This document shows positions 8,858 to 17,350 of a DNA stretch of 29,218 nt, piece after piece; the stretch's first letter is position 1; each line of letters begins with the position of its first letter. The notes below the pieces were generated by a model that saw only the letters and a program-made list of their open reading frames with translations, was not told the origin of the DNA and did no database searches. This DNA comes from Nemertoderma westbladi (lineage: Eukaryota; Xenacoelomorpha; Nemertodermatida; Nemertodermatidae), in NCBI GenBank assembly GCA_032718475.1, contig JAUCBJ010008781.1, forward strand, positions 1 through 29,218, given 5' to 3'. Both the position numbers and the translations under genes were made by a program.

Positions 8858-11134
8858 CAAGGACCTCAAGAGCAGGGAGAGCTGCTTTATCAAGTGCGAG
8901 AACGAATTTTACGGATCAGACTAATCCTTTCGGCCTTTGAGGAAGCCTCGAAGAGGAGCCAAGACACGTCGTTGCAAGTGGCCGTAAAAACTTGGTTCCA
9001 ACGGGTGAGTCTTAAAGTCCAGGGAACGACACAATGGAAAGCTCAGCTGACCGAGCGCATGACCCACGGAGAATCAACAGACGCTACCTTTTCTCAGGTG
9101 GAAGGCGAAGTTACATCCGAGAAACCTCAGAAGAAGGATGCTATTGACATCTATCTGTCGGACTATCAACGATTTATAGGTGACAAGGAGTTAAGGAGAC
9201 GGCTAGCTGGACTTCACCCTAATAGTGAGGGAGCCAAATTTGTGTTGGATTCGTTAGATGCGGAAATATTAGCCGCGGAGCAGGCTAAATTTGATGAAAG
9301 CATCCTCATCGCTATGGACCAAGAAGAGCAGCTAAAGAAAAAGCAAATAGAAGACCGAAGGTCAGCGGCCGTGGTAGAATCTGAAAGGAAAGCGGCAGAG
9401 GCTGAAAGAAAAGCGGCCGTGGCTGAAGCAGAAAGACGGGCATCTGAAGAGACAACCCAACTAGAGTTGGAAAATCTTCAAGCGAAGCAAGATTACTTAA
9501 ATAAACAGAGAACAGCTACTCAGATGCAGCTGCTAAGTCGATCTACTCCAAGGAGACAGGGATTTACATCCTCTGATGAAGGCGATACAACAGATCCTGA
9601 AGGTATAGGAAATAAATCTCGTTCCAGCGGACGTAGAAGAGTGCCACACCGGCAGAAATTACCTGATTTGCCTCCAGCTGTGAGAAGGCAACTAGCTAGT
9701 GTAGATTTAAGTAATCCTGAGCCCACAGACCAAATTATTAGAGTAGAAAGACTCCCTACTATAGTAGATGAGCCTGAAATAATTAGGCCTGTTCTCGAAG
9801 CCACTCCCTCTGTGATAGAGACACCTGTACTTCCAGAACCTAACTCTAAATTCCCTTTGCACAGTACTAAACTACCTGTACCCAGTAGAACAGCCCCTGA
9901 ATCACTCCCGGTCCTCGACGCCGAGCAAGACATCAACGATTTGTCGCCCGTCGTCCCTACACGTCAACCCGCTACTATGTTGGCGGCTCCCGCTTCGGCG
10001 GTCGAGTGGGTAGACGGGGGACGGCGGGGAATAGATCTCCTGCTCAGGCAACTGGAGGAACAAAAAATACATTCTTCCCAGCAGGTCCGGGAGTTGGAAG
10101 GGACTGTTCAGCAGTTAAAGGGAACAGTAAGAGGGAGTAGGTTAGAGTTGCAAGAAGTGCAGCAGAGTATCGCTTTAGAACGCGACAAATTGGTAAATAT
10201 ACAAAAGGGTATACCACCACCCCCTGTAACAATGTGTCAACCTGTTAGGTCTGAAGTATTTCATGTGCAAGGTGTGGAGCCTACACGCATCTATACTGCT
10301 AGTGAAGTAGAAACTCCTATAGTAAACCCTATTAAGGGTAATTATAAACCTGTTGATAATGATATTCCATATAGACCTGATCATAATCCAAGAAATTTAT
10401 ATACCGATAACTCGATATTAAATAATACGATGGCCCAAGAAAGTTTTACGCGTCAAATGGCTAGAACCGAAGACTGTCAAGCGGTAAAGGTGGGAGAGAT
10501 CATCAAGTTCAATGGAGATGATATGAAATGGTTACCTTTTAATGAATATTATAAAGATAACATACAGAACTCTGTATTATCCAACGGAGAGAAACTTAGA
10601 TTCCTCATCGAGTGCTTGGAAGGACCTCCCAAGTTAATGGCGTTAAAGTTTATTGGACATCCCGATGGATTAAGACAAGTTTGGGATACACTAAACATCA
10701 GGTATGGTAATAGGACTAACATAGCTAGGTATTTGTATGCGAAACTAGTAGCGCCCCGAAAGTTCCTTAGCAGCGGGATTATAGAGTTTTCCGATGAGAT
10801 TCAAGAGATCTGTAGACAGCTAGTTGTTGGAGTCGTAGCATCTACTTTGCCAAAGGGTGGAGTAGATACTCGTTGGGACAAAAGGGTTCTCTATATGATG
10901 GACCAGCAACAAAGAGACCCTACCATGGCTGATCTCATGGCATTCTTAAATGGAGAGGTAAGATTACAGCTCCTAAAGCACTCCCGAGAGAAGACACCGG
11001 AAAATAAGGTGAGTGAAAAACCCATTTCTAGGAGAAAGGTGACACCGGTGTGTTATACAGACGACGGCGAGAGCCAAACCTCAAGACACCGAAAGATCTT
11101 ATTACGTCAACAAAATACGGAAAGACGTAAGTAA
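8858..11134 (+). CDS. BEL/Pao gag, coiled-coil and DUF1759-like segment
   Basis: Same frame as the preceding segment, with no stop from 8858 to the TAA at 11132. A GTG at 8894 has been a possible start only by default: the upstream codons are in frame and coding in character. It contains an Ala/Glu/Lys/Arg-rich coiled coil (about 9280-9540), a Pro-rich linker, a second helical stretch (about 10020-10200) and a DUF1759-type domain at about 10490-10960 beginning EIIKFNGDDMKWLPF. BEL gag proteins carry this domain just before the zinc knuckles. The knuckles follow here in the frame one base on, so a one-base shift lies between about 11060 and 11134. Confidence 0.8.
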   Translation, partial: QGPQEQGELLYQVRERILRIRLILSAFEEASKRSQDTSLQVAVKTWFQRVSLKVQGTTQWKAQLTERMTHGESTDATFSQVEGEVTSEKPQKKDAIDIYLSDYQRFIGDKELRRRLAGLHPNSEGAKFVLDSLDAEILAAEQAKFDESILIAMDQEEQLKKKQIEDRRSAAVVESERKAAEAERKAAVAEAERRASEETTQLELENLQAKQDYLNKQRTATQMQLLSRSTPRRQGFTSSDEGDTTDPEGIGNKSRSSGRRRVPHRQKLPDLPPAVRRQLASVDLSNPEPTDQIIRVERLPTIVDEPEIIRPVLEATPSVIETPVLPEPNSKFPLHSTKLPVPSRTAPESLPVLDAEQDINDLSPVVPTRQPATMLAAPASAVEWVDGGRRGIDLLLRQLEEQKIHSSQQVRELEGTVQQLKGTVRGSRLELQEVQQSIALERDKLVNIQKGIPPPPVTMCQPVRSEVFHVQGVEPTRIYTASEVETPIVNPIKGNYKPVDNDIPYRPDHNPRNLYTDNSILNNTMAQESFTRQMARTEDCQAVKVGEIIKFNGDDMKWLPFNEYYKDNIQNSVLSNGEKLRFLIECLEGPPKLMALKFIGHPDGLRQVWDTLNIRYGNRTNIARYLYAKLVAPRKFLSSGIIEFSDEIQEICRQLVVGVVASTLPKGGVDTRWDKRVLYMMDQQQRDPTMADLMAFLNGEVRLQLLKHSREKTPENKVSEKPISRRKVTPVCYTDDGESQTSRHRKILLRQQNTERRK

Positions 11135-11576
11135 ATCTAAGTCTCGAACCAGTGACAGGAGAGAACAGGTAACAACAACTCCTCCTACGTCTCCTAAGAG
11201 AATTCATGGAAGAAAGCCCGAGGAAAGAACAAGTGTGCACAACACCACACAGGTTAAAGTAAGTCACATCAAACCTAAATGTGCATTATGCGACGGGCCA
11301 CATCGCTTGAGTGGATGTGATGAATTCTTGAAGAAGTCCCTAAAGGATAGACGTGATGTCATGTGGGATAAGCGGTTGTATTATAATTGTCTCAGACAAT
11401 GACACCAACGGCGGACCTGTTACTCAGACGCGAGGTGTGCTAAGTGCGGCGCGAAACATCATATCTTGCTGCACACAGAATTTGACAGAACCCGCACGAG
11501 TCAGGTATGTGAGCCCGAACTACATGTCCAATTCAGTGATGTGAACGACACTGACCACAGCTCTGAGATGGAATGA
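11124..11576 (+). CDS. BEL/Pao gag zinc-knuckle region with two in-frame TGA codons
   Basis: In the frame shared with the protease, this segment holds the Cys/His block usual at the end of BEL gag: CALCDGPHRLSGC near 11281-11320, then YYNCLRQ followed by TGA (11400-11402), then HQRRTC and CAKCGAKHHILLH. Family members normally have a Cys two residues ahead of the NCL Cys and a Gly before the His. Here the first is Tyr and the second position is the TGA. A second TGA lies at 11574-11576 between knuckles and protease. The knuckles would bind element RNA. The changed Cys suggests decay. Confidence 0.75.
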
Positions 11577-12182
11577 TTCTATACGGACGAATTCTCCGAT
11601 GAAAACGAATCCTGTTATATGATAAACACCGCGGTGTATCGAGCGCTTACATATGAGACTGACACCGATAATGAAGCGCAACTGACTATTCCGGACCGGC
11701 AACCATCTTGGAAAGCGCCAACTTCCAACGTCGGAATCCGGGAATTCCCTGTAGTGCAGCTGAGAGTCCACGGATTAGGGAAAAGTTTGATAGTAAACGC
11801 CCTCCTTGACTCCGGCAGCACAGGTACATTCATCGACAAAGAACTAGCCGAAGACATCTTTGCTGGACAACCCAAGTTCCGAACTAAGTTGAACCTTTCA
11901 GGAATTATGCAGGTTTGGAAATCCACAGTAGCTACAGATTACTATGTGGGTGTGTTGTCCACTCCCCAGGATGAACTAGGAGAACATAGCATAAGGTCAG
12001 TAAAAATGGTGGCGATAGAGAACTTTGCTGCTAGTCAAGTGGAATCTTATAACTGGGATGAAGACCATTTTACCCAGCAGCATGATATCCCTAGATTCAA
12101 CACCGACTATCCAGGGGTGCAGATATTAATTGGCCAAAATGCGCATGAGGCGCTTGAGACGTTAGAAAAACGGCCTGGTTGA
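11577..12182 (+). CDS. BEL/Pao aspartic protease segment
   Basis: Retroviral-type aspartic protease that would cut the polyprotein. The active-site motif is ALLDSGSTGTFID, with the catalytic Asp at 11808-11810. The first ATG in this open segment is at 11619, but the frame is open from 11577 and belongs to the polyprotein rather than to an independent gene. It ends at TGA 12180-12182, and the next segment (RT) continues in the same frame. The segment is about 200 residues, which is normal for a protease plus linker. Confidence 0.85.
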   Translation, partial: FYTDEFSDENESCYMINTAVYRALTYETDTDNEAQLTIPDRQPSWKAPTSNVGIREFPVVQLRVHGLGKSLIVNALLDSGSTGTFIDKELAEDIFAGQPKFRTKLNLSGIMQVWKSTVATDYYVGVLSTPQDELGEHSIRSVKMVAIENFAASQVESYNWDEDHFTQQHDIPRFNTDYPGVQILIGQNAHEALETLEKRPG

Positions 12183-13436
12183 CCGCAACCATTACAAACA
12201 TACGCGGGAAGAATGAGAGTAGGTTGGTACTTCACTGGACCTTCCCGTAGAACACTGATGGAAAGACTCCCTCAAGAGAGGATACATCAGGTGAGTGAAT
12301 GGGAAGAAGAAATCAGTGAGGGAGAAACCACAACTGAGGGAACACCATACTCCTCAGATAATGACGATATTAACCAATTATATGACGAGGAAAATACAAT
12401 CGACCTCCTCACCGAAAATGACGCTTGGTTAAACCAAGTAAACCTGTGCCATCTCATCAATCATGGCGGACAATTCACCTACAACGACGAATTAAATGAA
12501 GTGATAGATCGATACAATAACAAGATTTGCGATGAACACGCCGTACGATTCTTTACTCAAGAAGCCGTAGAGCCTAATTTCTACGACAAGGCCTTGTCCG
12601 TCGAGGAAGAGAGAGCCAAGCAGATTCAGGAAACGACTACCCGTTTTCTTAAACATCAAGGTCGCTATGAGATTGGTCTTCCGTTCCGACGGCGAGAACC
12701 CAACTTTATAAATAACCGACCCTTAGCGGAAAAGAGAATCGCGCAACTACATCAGCGTCTTACGGCCAATGTCTCAGCCAGGGAAATGTATAAGACACAG
12801 CTGAAGAAATTTATCGATAAGGGATACGCGGAGCGAGTACCGGATGAAACACCCATCACAGAGAGAACGTATTATCTAACACATCATTACGTTCCCAAAC
12901 CCGGTAAACCCAACGACGTCCGGGTAGTGTTCGACGGCTCCGCCCTTTACATGGGTCAATCCCTGAACTCCGAATTGTTGCCAGGACCCAATTTACTCCA
13001 ATCCTTGTTGGGAATACTATTAAGATTATGGCAATATTCTATCGCTTTCGCTTCGGATATAGAAGGGATGTTCTTACAAGTCAAGGCGCTGGATAGGGAT
13101 CGAGACAGCCTACGATTTCTGTGGTGGCCTGAAGGAGATCTCAACCTAAAACCGGTGGAGTTCTGGATGACCATCCAGGCTTTCGGGATCATCTCGAGCC
13201 CCTCGAACGCTTGTTCAGTAGTGCGTACCACTGCTGATGACAACCGAGACACCTTCTCTAAAGCGGTTATCGACAACATCAAACAGGATATATACATGGA
13301 CGACAATTTAAAGTCCCTCCCATTGGTGGAAGAAGCCATTGATGTTGCCAAGGGAACGGTAGAGTGTTTGCGACGCGGTGGATTTCGACTAACCAAATTC
13401 ACTAGTAACTTAAGTTTCTGGAATCAATCCTGGTAG
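12183..13436 (+). CDS. BEL/Pao reverse transcriptase segment (YMDD)
   Basis: RNA-dependent DNA polymerase that copies the element RNA. The ATG at 12213 is in frame after the TGA at 12180. Visible motifs are HHYVPKPGKPNDVRVVFDGS (fingers), FASDIEGMFLQV with the first catalytic Asp near 13057, the WMTIQAFGIISSPSNAC block, and DIYMDDNLKS with YMDD at 13293-13304. This matches BEL/Pao RT (Peptidase A17-linked type) rather than Gypsy or Copia. The frame ends at TAG 13434-13436 after a one-base shift near 13405-13415. The downstream frame carries the rest of RT and RNase H. Confidence 0.9.
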   Translation, partial: PQPLQTYAGRMRVGWYFTGPSRRTLMERLPQERIHQVSEWEEEISEGETTTEGTPYSSDNDDINQLYDEENTIDLLTENDAWLNQVNLCHLINHGGQFTYNDELNEVIDRYNNKICDEHAVRFFTQEAVEPNFYDKALSVEEERAKQIQETTTRFLKHQGRYEIGLPFRRREPNFINNRPLAEKRIAQLHQRLTANVSAREMYKTQLKKFIDKGYAERVPDETPITERTYYLTHHYVPKPGKPNDVRVVFDGSALYMGQSLNSELLPGPNLLQSLLGILLRLWQYSIAFASDIEGMFLQVKALDRDRDSLRFLWWPEGDLNLKPVEFWMTIQAFGIISSPSNACSVVRTTADDNRDTFSKAVIDNIKQDIYMDDNLKSLPLVEEAIDVAKGTVECLRRGGFRLTKFTSNLSFWNQSW

Positions 13437-15001
13437 AAGACCGAGGTGTTAAAGATCTGGACCTCATCAAGGACAATCTTCCGGAAACCAAGACGCTTGG
13501 TTTGAAATGGGACACGGAGAGAGATATCTTGTTTTTCCAGTTAAAACAGCGAGATAATCCAGTTAGAACTAAACGGATTTGTCTAAGTATCCTGAGCACT
13601 TATTTCGATCCATTAGGATTTATTAGCCCAGTTATATTGATTGCTTGGAGCTTAGTGCAACAAATGTGGCTTGAAAACCACTCGTGGGATGATCCACTTA
13701 AGGGAGAACTACTAAAGAAGTGGATGAAATGGGAACATTCTCTACCATCCATCGAGAACTTTACGATTTCCCGTTCATATTTTGGTCACGTTCTCCCCAT
13801 GTATTCCTATTCCTATCAACGCCATGTATTTGGAGACGCCAGCGATATGGGAATAGGTATAGTAGCCTACCTGAGGGTTGAAACTCCGGATGGAATCAAA
13901 GTTACCTTGGTCACCTCTAAGGCCTTGATAAACAACAAACTAGGAGTTCCTCGAGTGGAGTTAAAGGTGGCTCTATACGCTACAGCCATCGGCCGGAATG
14001 TAACAGAACAGATCGACTATCCACTGGAGCAAACTGTATATTTGACCGATGCTTTACTCGTTTTGGAGTATATAACCAATGAAGTCTGTCAGTTCAGCGT
14101 CTTCGTTACCAACAGAGTAGCCATTATACTTAGTCGCTCTACTGTAGATCAATGGAGACATTGCCCTGGCATGATTAATCCAGCCGACATCGCCTCCAGA
14201 GGAGCAACTCCTCAAGAACTGATAGATACTCCAGACTGGTTAGGTGGACCCGACTTCCTAAGTAAAGAAGAGGATGAATGGCCTCCTCATCTTACCATGG
14301 CTGAGATTAGACAAGCCAAGGGAGCGGAGAAAGTCAAACCTAAAACCTGGACGAGCAAATCAAAGTTATTTAAACCCGTGATAGATCTGTCTGTACTACA
14401 CATCTCCGGGGACGACGCTGTGGATCTAAACTCCCCCGCCACAAATAAATCTGTTGTAGAAATCAGAGAAAGAGACTGGAAATCTGGAACACCAGACGTC
14501 TCGCAAGGACTCTCACCTCTCCTGCAGAGAGCAATAAATCACTATAGCTCCTGGAATCGGCTTTGTAAGGCCGTCATGTATTTGAAGCGATGCTTCCATC
14601 ATCACTATTCCAGGATGAAGATCGCTAGTGATACCGCTCCACTGACATCTGAGCAGGTCCATGTTGTTAAAGACCTTCCCGCTTACAAAGTGTCGGATAG
14701 GTTTCTGACTGAGAAGATCAGTTACCAAGAGCATGAAGAAACCAATAAGCAGATACTGAGACTCCTGCAATGCTATGAAGATTCCGATAAGTATTTCCTG
14801 TTGTTGAGAAATCCACAGATGCGCTTAAGGGATCGTTTCTCTAGCACAATGATAGATGGGTTAATACGTGTTGGAGGGAGACTAACTAATGTTCCATTAT
14901 CCTTTGACACTAAGTTTCCCATACTCATTAGAAATCTTGAAATACAAATCAAGATGATTGTAGATGTTCACAGTAGGCTTTACCATGCTGGTAGAGAATG
15001 A
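13412..15001 (+). CDS. BEL/Pao RT C-terminus, RNase H and integrase zinc domain
   Basis: This frame is one base back from the RT segment and open from about 13412; the ATG at 13502 is internal. RNase H residues are visible: the Asp in FGDASDMGIG (near 13832), the Glu in VPRVELKVALYA, the Asp in VYLTDALLVLEYI and the Asp in NPADIASRGAT. RNase H removes template RNA. The segment then enters the integrase N-terminal HHCC domain (VHSRLYHAG) and is cut by TGA 14999-15001. The matching CIPC pair lies after that TGA, so the stop splits one zinc-binding domain. Confidence 0.85.
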   Translation, partial: KFLESILVEDRGVKDLDLIKDNLPETKTLGLKWDTERDILFFQLKQRDNPVRTKRICLSILSTYFDPLGFISPVILIAWSLVQQMWLENHSWDDPLKGELLKKWMKWEHSLPSIENFTISRSYFGHVLPMYSYSYQRHVFGDASDMGIGIVAYLRVETPDGIKVTLVTSKALINNKLGVPRVELKVALYATAIGRNVTEQIDYPLEQTVYLTDALLVLEYITNEVCQFSVFVTNRVAIILSRSTVDQWRHCPGMINPADIASRGATPQELIDTPDWLGGPDFLSKEEDEWPPHLTMAEIRQAKGAEKVKPKTWTSKSKLFKPVIDLSVLHISGDDAVDLNSPATNKSVVEIRERDWKSGTPDVSQGLSPLLQRAINHYSSWNRLCKAVMYLKRCFHHHYSRMKIASDTAPLTSEQVHVVKDLPAYKVSDRFLTEKISYQEHEETNKQILRLLQCYEDSDKYFLLLRNPQMRLRDRFSSTMIDGLIRVGGRLTNVPLSFDTKFPILIRNLEIQIKMIVDVHSRLYHAGRE

Positions 15002-16426
15002 GTTCTTAGCGAAATTCGAACTCGCTATTATTTCCATAAGTCCCATAGAGCTCTGAACCAAGTTCTTAGGAACTGTATACCCTGTAGGAAAGCATTCAGT
15101 AGGCCTTTAACACAGCGAGAGGCAGAATTACCTAGGGAACGAGTAAGCTTCTATGAACCACCCTTTACTAATACCGGTGTAGATTTATTTGGCCCTATTG
15201 AAGTATATCGTGCTAGGACTATAGTCAAGAGATGGTGTGTCATCTTTGTCTGTATGACTTGTAGAGCGATCCATCTAGATATGGTGAACGATCTATCTAC
15301 CAACAGCTTCATACTGAGTTTACGCCGACAGATCGCTCGCTTTGGAACTAGCAACATGATGAGATCTGATAAGGGAACGAACTTCATTGGCGCCAATAAT
15401 GAGATCAAAGCTTACGTTAAAGATTGGAACCAAAGACAGGTGGACGATCAGCTAAGGGTAACAGCATCTAGCTGGACCTTCAACGCCGCCGACGCCCCTT
15501 GGTGGGGAGGAAGTTGGGAGAGATTAATAAGGAGCTCAGCTGTTTATGGAGATCTCCAGAATGACTTCAGGAACATGGAGAATATTCCATATCCTTTCGT
15601 AGATACCCAGCTGATTGCTCCCTGGGCAGAAGGCCGAGGTTTCTTCCGCACTATGTATGCCAATACATCCAGCGGCATCGCTAAAGTACAACGAACCTCC
15701 ATCAGACATCTTGCCTTTCAAGAATACGGATGGAATTTCAAAGTCGGAAACCCTATCAACTATCAACAAGTATATGGAGATCATTATTCTCGATTATACT
15801 TTGACGGACCATTGACCGCACCTGGCGTCGTTTATAGCTTCATGAGTGTTCCACTTCGTCCCTCATTAGCTATATACACTATCTTCGAGAACGCCGCACT
15901 TGCCGGTTGGCTAGCCGATGTGTGCAGTCGTACTATACGCGCCCATCCCTTGTTACTTGGAACCAAACTCGCCAAGCTAGATGAACACAATAAATTCATC
16001 CGCTTCGAATGCTTTAGGCGCTTTCTGACTCCGTTCCGTAACGTTGATAGTCAGTTCAAGGACCGCGCTCTGACTAAGCTCACCCTAAGAGACTCAGCTG
16101 CTGAGAAGTTAGACAGCGCTGGATTCGCCATTTTCAAGGACGTTTGTATACAGAACTTACATTCCTCTGTCATACAAAGACCCCGAATCCCCACAGGTTA
16201 TTCTATCGTTGAAATTCAAACAGTGGGTTCGCTTGAGGAGACAGCTACACCTACCTCAGCTATGCAATTGGAAGACGTACCAATTTGCTTAGAGTCCAAG
16301 GAGATTCAACCCACAGAGCCCAGGAGCAGTGACAACGACTACGTCCTGGAATGGTATCAAGGTCCACAATGTCTCACCGCATACGATTATCGGCATGCCA
16401 ATTATGTTTCTCGGAAACGTTGCTGA
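15002..16426 (+). CDS. BEL/Pao integrase core fused to unrecognised tail
   Basis: Same frame as the preceding segment. The integrase core shows all three acidic residues: Asp in TGVDLFGP (15182-15184), Asp in SDKGTNF (15368-15370) and Glu in WWGGSWERLIRS (15518-15520), 50 residues apart for the last pair. Straight after LIRS the sequence stops looking like BEL integrase: the usual VK..L helix, the NSRPLT motif and the DUF5641 region are absent. About 300 residues of unknown protein follow, in frame, with no clear transmembrane helix or signal peptide. It ends at TGA 16424-16426, and the same frame continues for 307 more codons. Confidence 0.8.
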   Translation, partial: VLSEIRTRYYFHKSHRALNQVLRNCIPCRKAFSRPLTQREAELPRERVSFYEPPFTNTGVDLFGPIEVYRARTIVKRWCVIFVCMTCRAIHLDMVNDLSTNSFILSLRRQIARFGTSNMMRSDKGTNFIGANNEIKAYVKDWNQRQVDDQLRVTASSWTFNAADAPWWGGSWERLIRSSAVYGDLQNDFRNMENIPYPFVDTQLIAPWAEGRGFFRTMYANTSSGIAKVQRTSIRHLAFQEYGWNFKVGNPINYQQVYGDHYSRLYFDGPLTAPGVVYSFMSVPLRPSLAIYTIFENAALAGWLADVCSRTIRAHPLLLGTKLAKLDEHNKFIRFECFRRFLTPFRNVDSQFKDRALTKLTLRDSAAEKLDSAGFAIFKDVCIQNLHSSVIQRPRIPTGYSIVEIQTVGSLEETATPTSAMQLEDVPICLESKEIQPTEPRSSDNDYVLEWYQGPQCLTAYDYRHANYVSRKRC

Positions 16427-17350
16427 TTATGCGCATCACGAGACCACTTAACCCCGGTGGACTCCAACGTACCCTGCTCTTACTTTCAAGATCAACCTAC
16501 AATGGAGATCTATTGTGCGTATTGTAGACTCAATAACTTACACATCTTCGCAATCTGCCCTCAATTTATGACTCAATGCCATCATTGCCAGTTTAAAGGA
16601 CACGCAAGTTTTGATTGCCCTTTCAACCGAGATCTGGAAAGTGTAGACGAAATGGTTGCCCTGCGCTACATTCGAGCCTGGGAAGCTAACGCGGATCTCC
16701 ATTGCGAGTCATGTCATCGATACTACCCTGGACGTGCCTATGAAGGAGTTTATGCGTTTCACCCGTATCTCTTTGCTTCCGTTGAGCAAAAATCTCGCAC
16801 ACCGAGTTACGAACTAATGAAGCGTGTTGGCAAGAATATTTCGACCAAATTTGTTCGCAAGTATCTCAGGAACATTAATCCTAATGATCTTAATTCCTAT
16901 AACTTGATCAACTTCATCCGTCAAGATCCGGAATATGGTGACTTGTTCATCAACTCGCATCCAGAACTACAGGAAGTTCATAGACGACCCTATGAATATA
17001 GAGCCCGAGAACGCGAGTTAGAAAGAACCATCAAACCGAGGAAATTTCTCACTACTCACGGTCCACCTACCGCTCTCATGCAAACGACTTGTCAGGGACC
17101 AGTAAGAGCTGCTGTCTTGAAACGCGCTCTAAAGGTTGTTCGACCTCGTTCCACTGAGGTTGATATCGATCAACCGGGTACCTCGACCGGCGGATACACC
17201 GACCGTAACCCTAAACCTTCCGATGCAATTGTATTGCACCCCTCACCCAGGAGTTATAGCCCTTCTAGTAAAGTGGCTCGCCCCAAAGAGAAAAGGACTC
17301 TTGCTAGCCTCAAAAAACTTTGTAAACGCCGTTCACGTAAGAAGGACTAA
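16427..17350 (+). CDS. Unrecognised 3' tail with CCHC zinc knuckle and basic end
   Basis: In frame with the integrase segment after TGA 16424. A GTG at 16457 is not needed as a start. Near its N-terminus are paired Cys (YCAYCRLNNLH) and a canonical CCHC knuckle, CHHCQFKGHASFDC (C-x2-C-x4-H-x4-C). Another Cys pair (HCESCHRYY) follows. The middle is charged and unremarkable, then comes a Ser/Pro/Thr-rich stretch and a strongly basic end (KKLCKRRSRKKD) that could bind nucleic acid or act as a nuclear signal. The terminal stop is TAA. I do not recognise the family. It could be a captured gene, a second nucleocapsid-like module, or the 3' part of another element joined here. Confidence 0.65.
   Translation, partial: LCASRDHLTPVDSNVPCSYFQDQPTMEIYCAYCRLNNLHIFAICPQFMTQCHHCQFKGHASFDCPFNRDLESVDEMVALRYIRAWEANADLHCESCHRYYPGRAYEGVYAFHPYLFASVEQKSRTPSYELMKRVGKNISTKFVRKYLRNINPNDLNSYNLINFIRQDPEYGDLFINSHPELQEVHRRPYEYRARERELERTIKPRKFLTTHGPPTALMQTTCQGPVRAAVLKRALKVVRPRSTEVDIDQPGTSTGGYTDRNPKPSDAIVLHPSPRSYSPSSKVARPKEKRTLASLKKLCKRRSRKKD

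Larger units (their letters stand above)
8183..17350 (+). mobile_element. BEL/Pao LTR retrotransposon, coding block with unusual 3' extension
   Basis: One reading path covers gag, zinc knuckle, aspartic protease, reverse transcriptase, RNase H and integrase in the BEL/Pao order, then a tail of about 600 codons that I cannot assign. The path is broken by two one-base shifts (near 11060-11134 and 13405-13436) and six in-frame TGA codons (8855, 11400, 11574, 12180, 14999, 16424). It ends at TAA 17348-17350. Outer borders are unresolved; the 79-bp repeats at 6380 and 18494 are candidates for limits of the whole block. Confidence 0.85.

Noticed and set aside
8894-8896. GTG as start of a separate gag gene
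   Set aside because: The frame is open and continuous from the TGA at 8855 and upstream to the ATG at 8183; GTG starts are not usual in animals.
15530-17350. Envelope gene for the rightward element
   Set aside because: No signal peptide, furin-type site or membrane anchor is evident; the tail is in frame with integrase and has a zinc knuckle and basic end.
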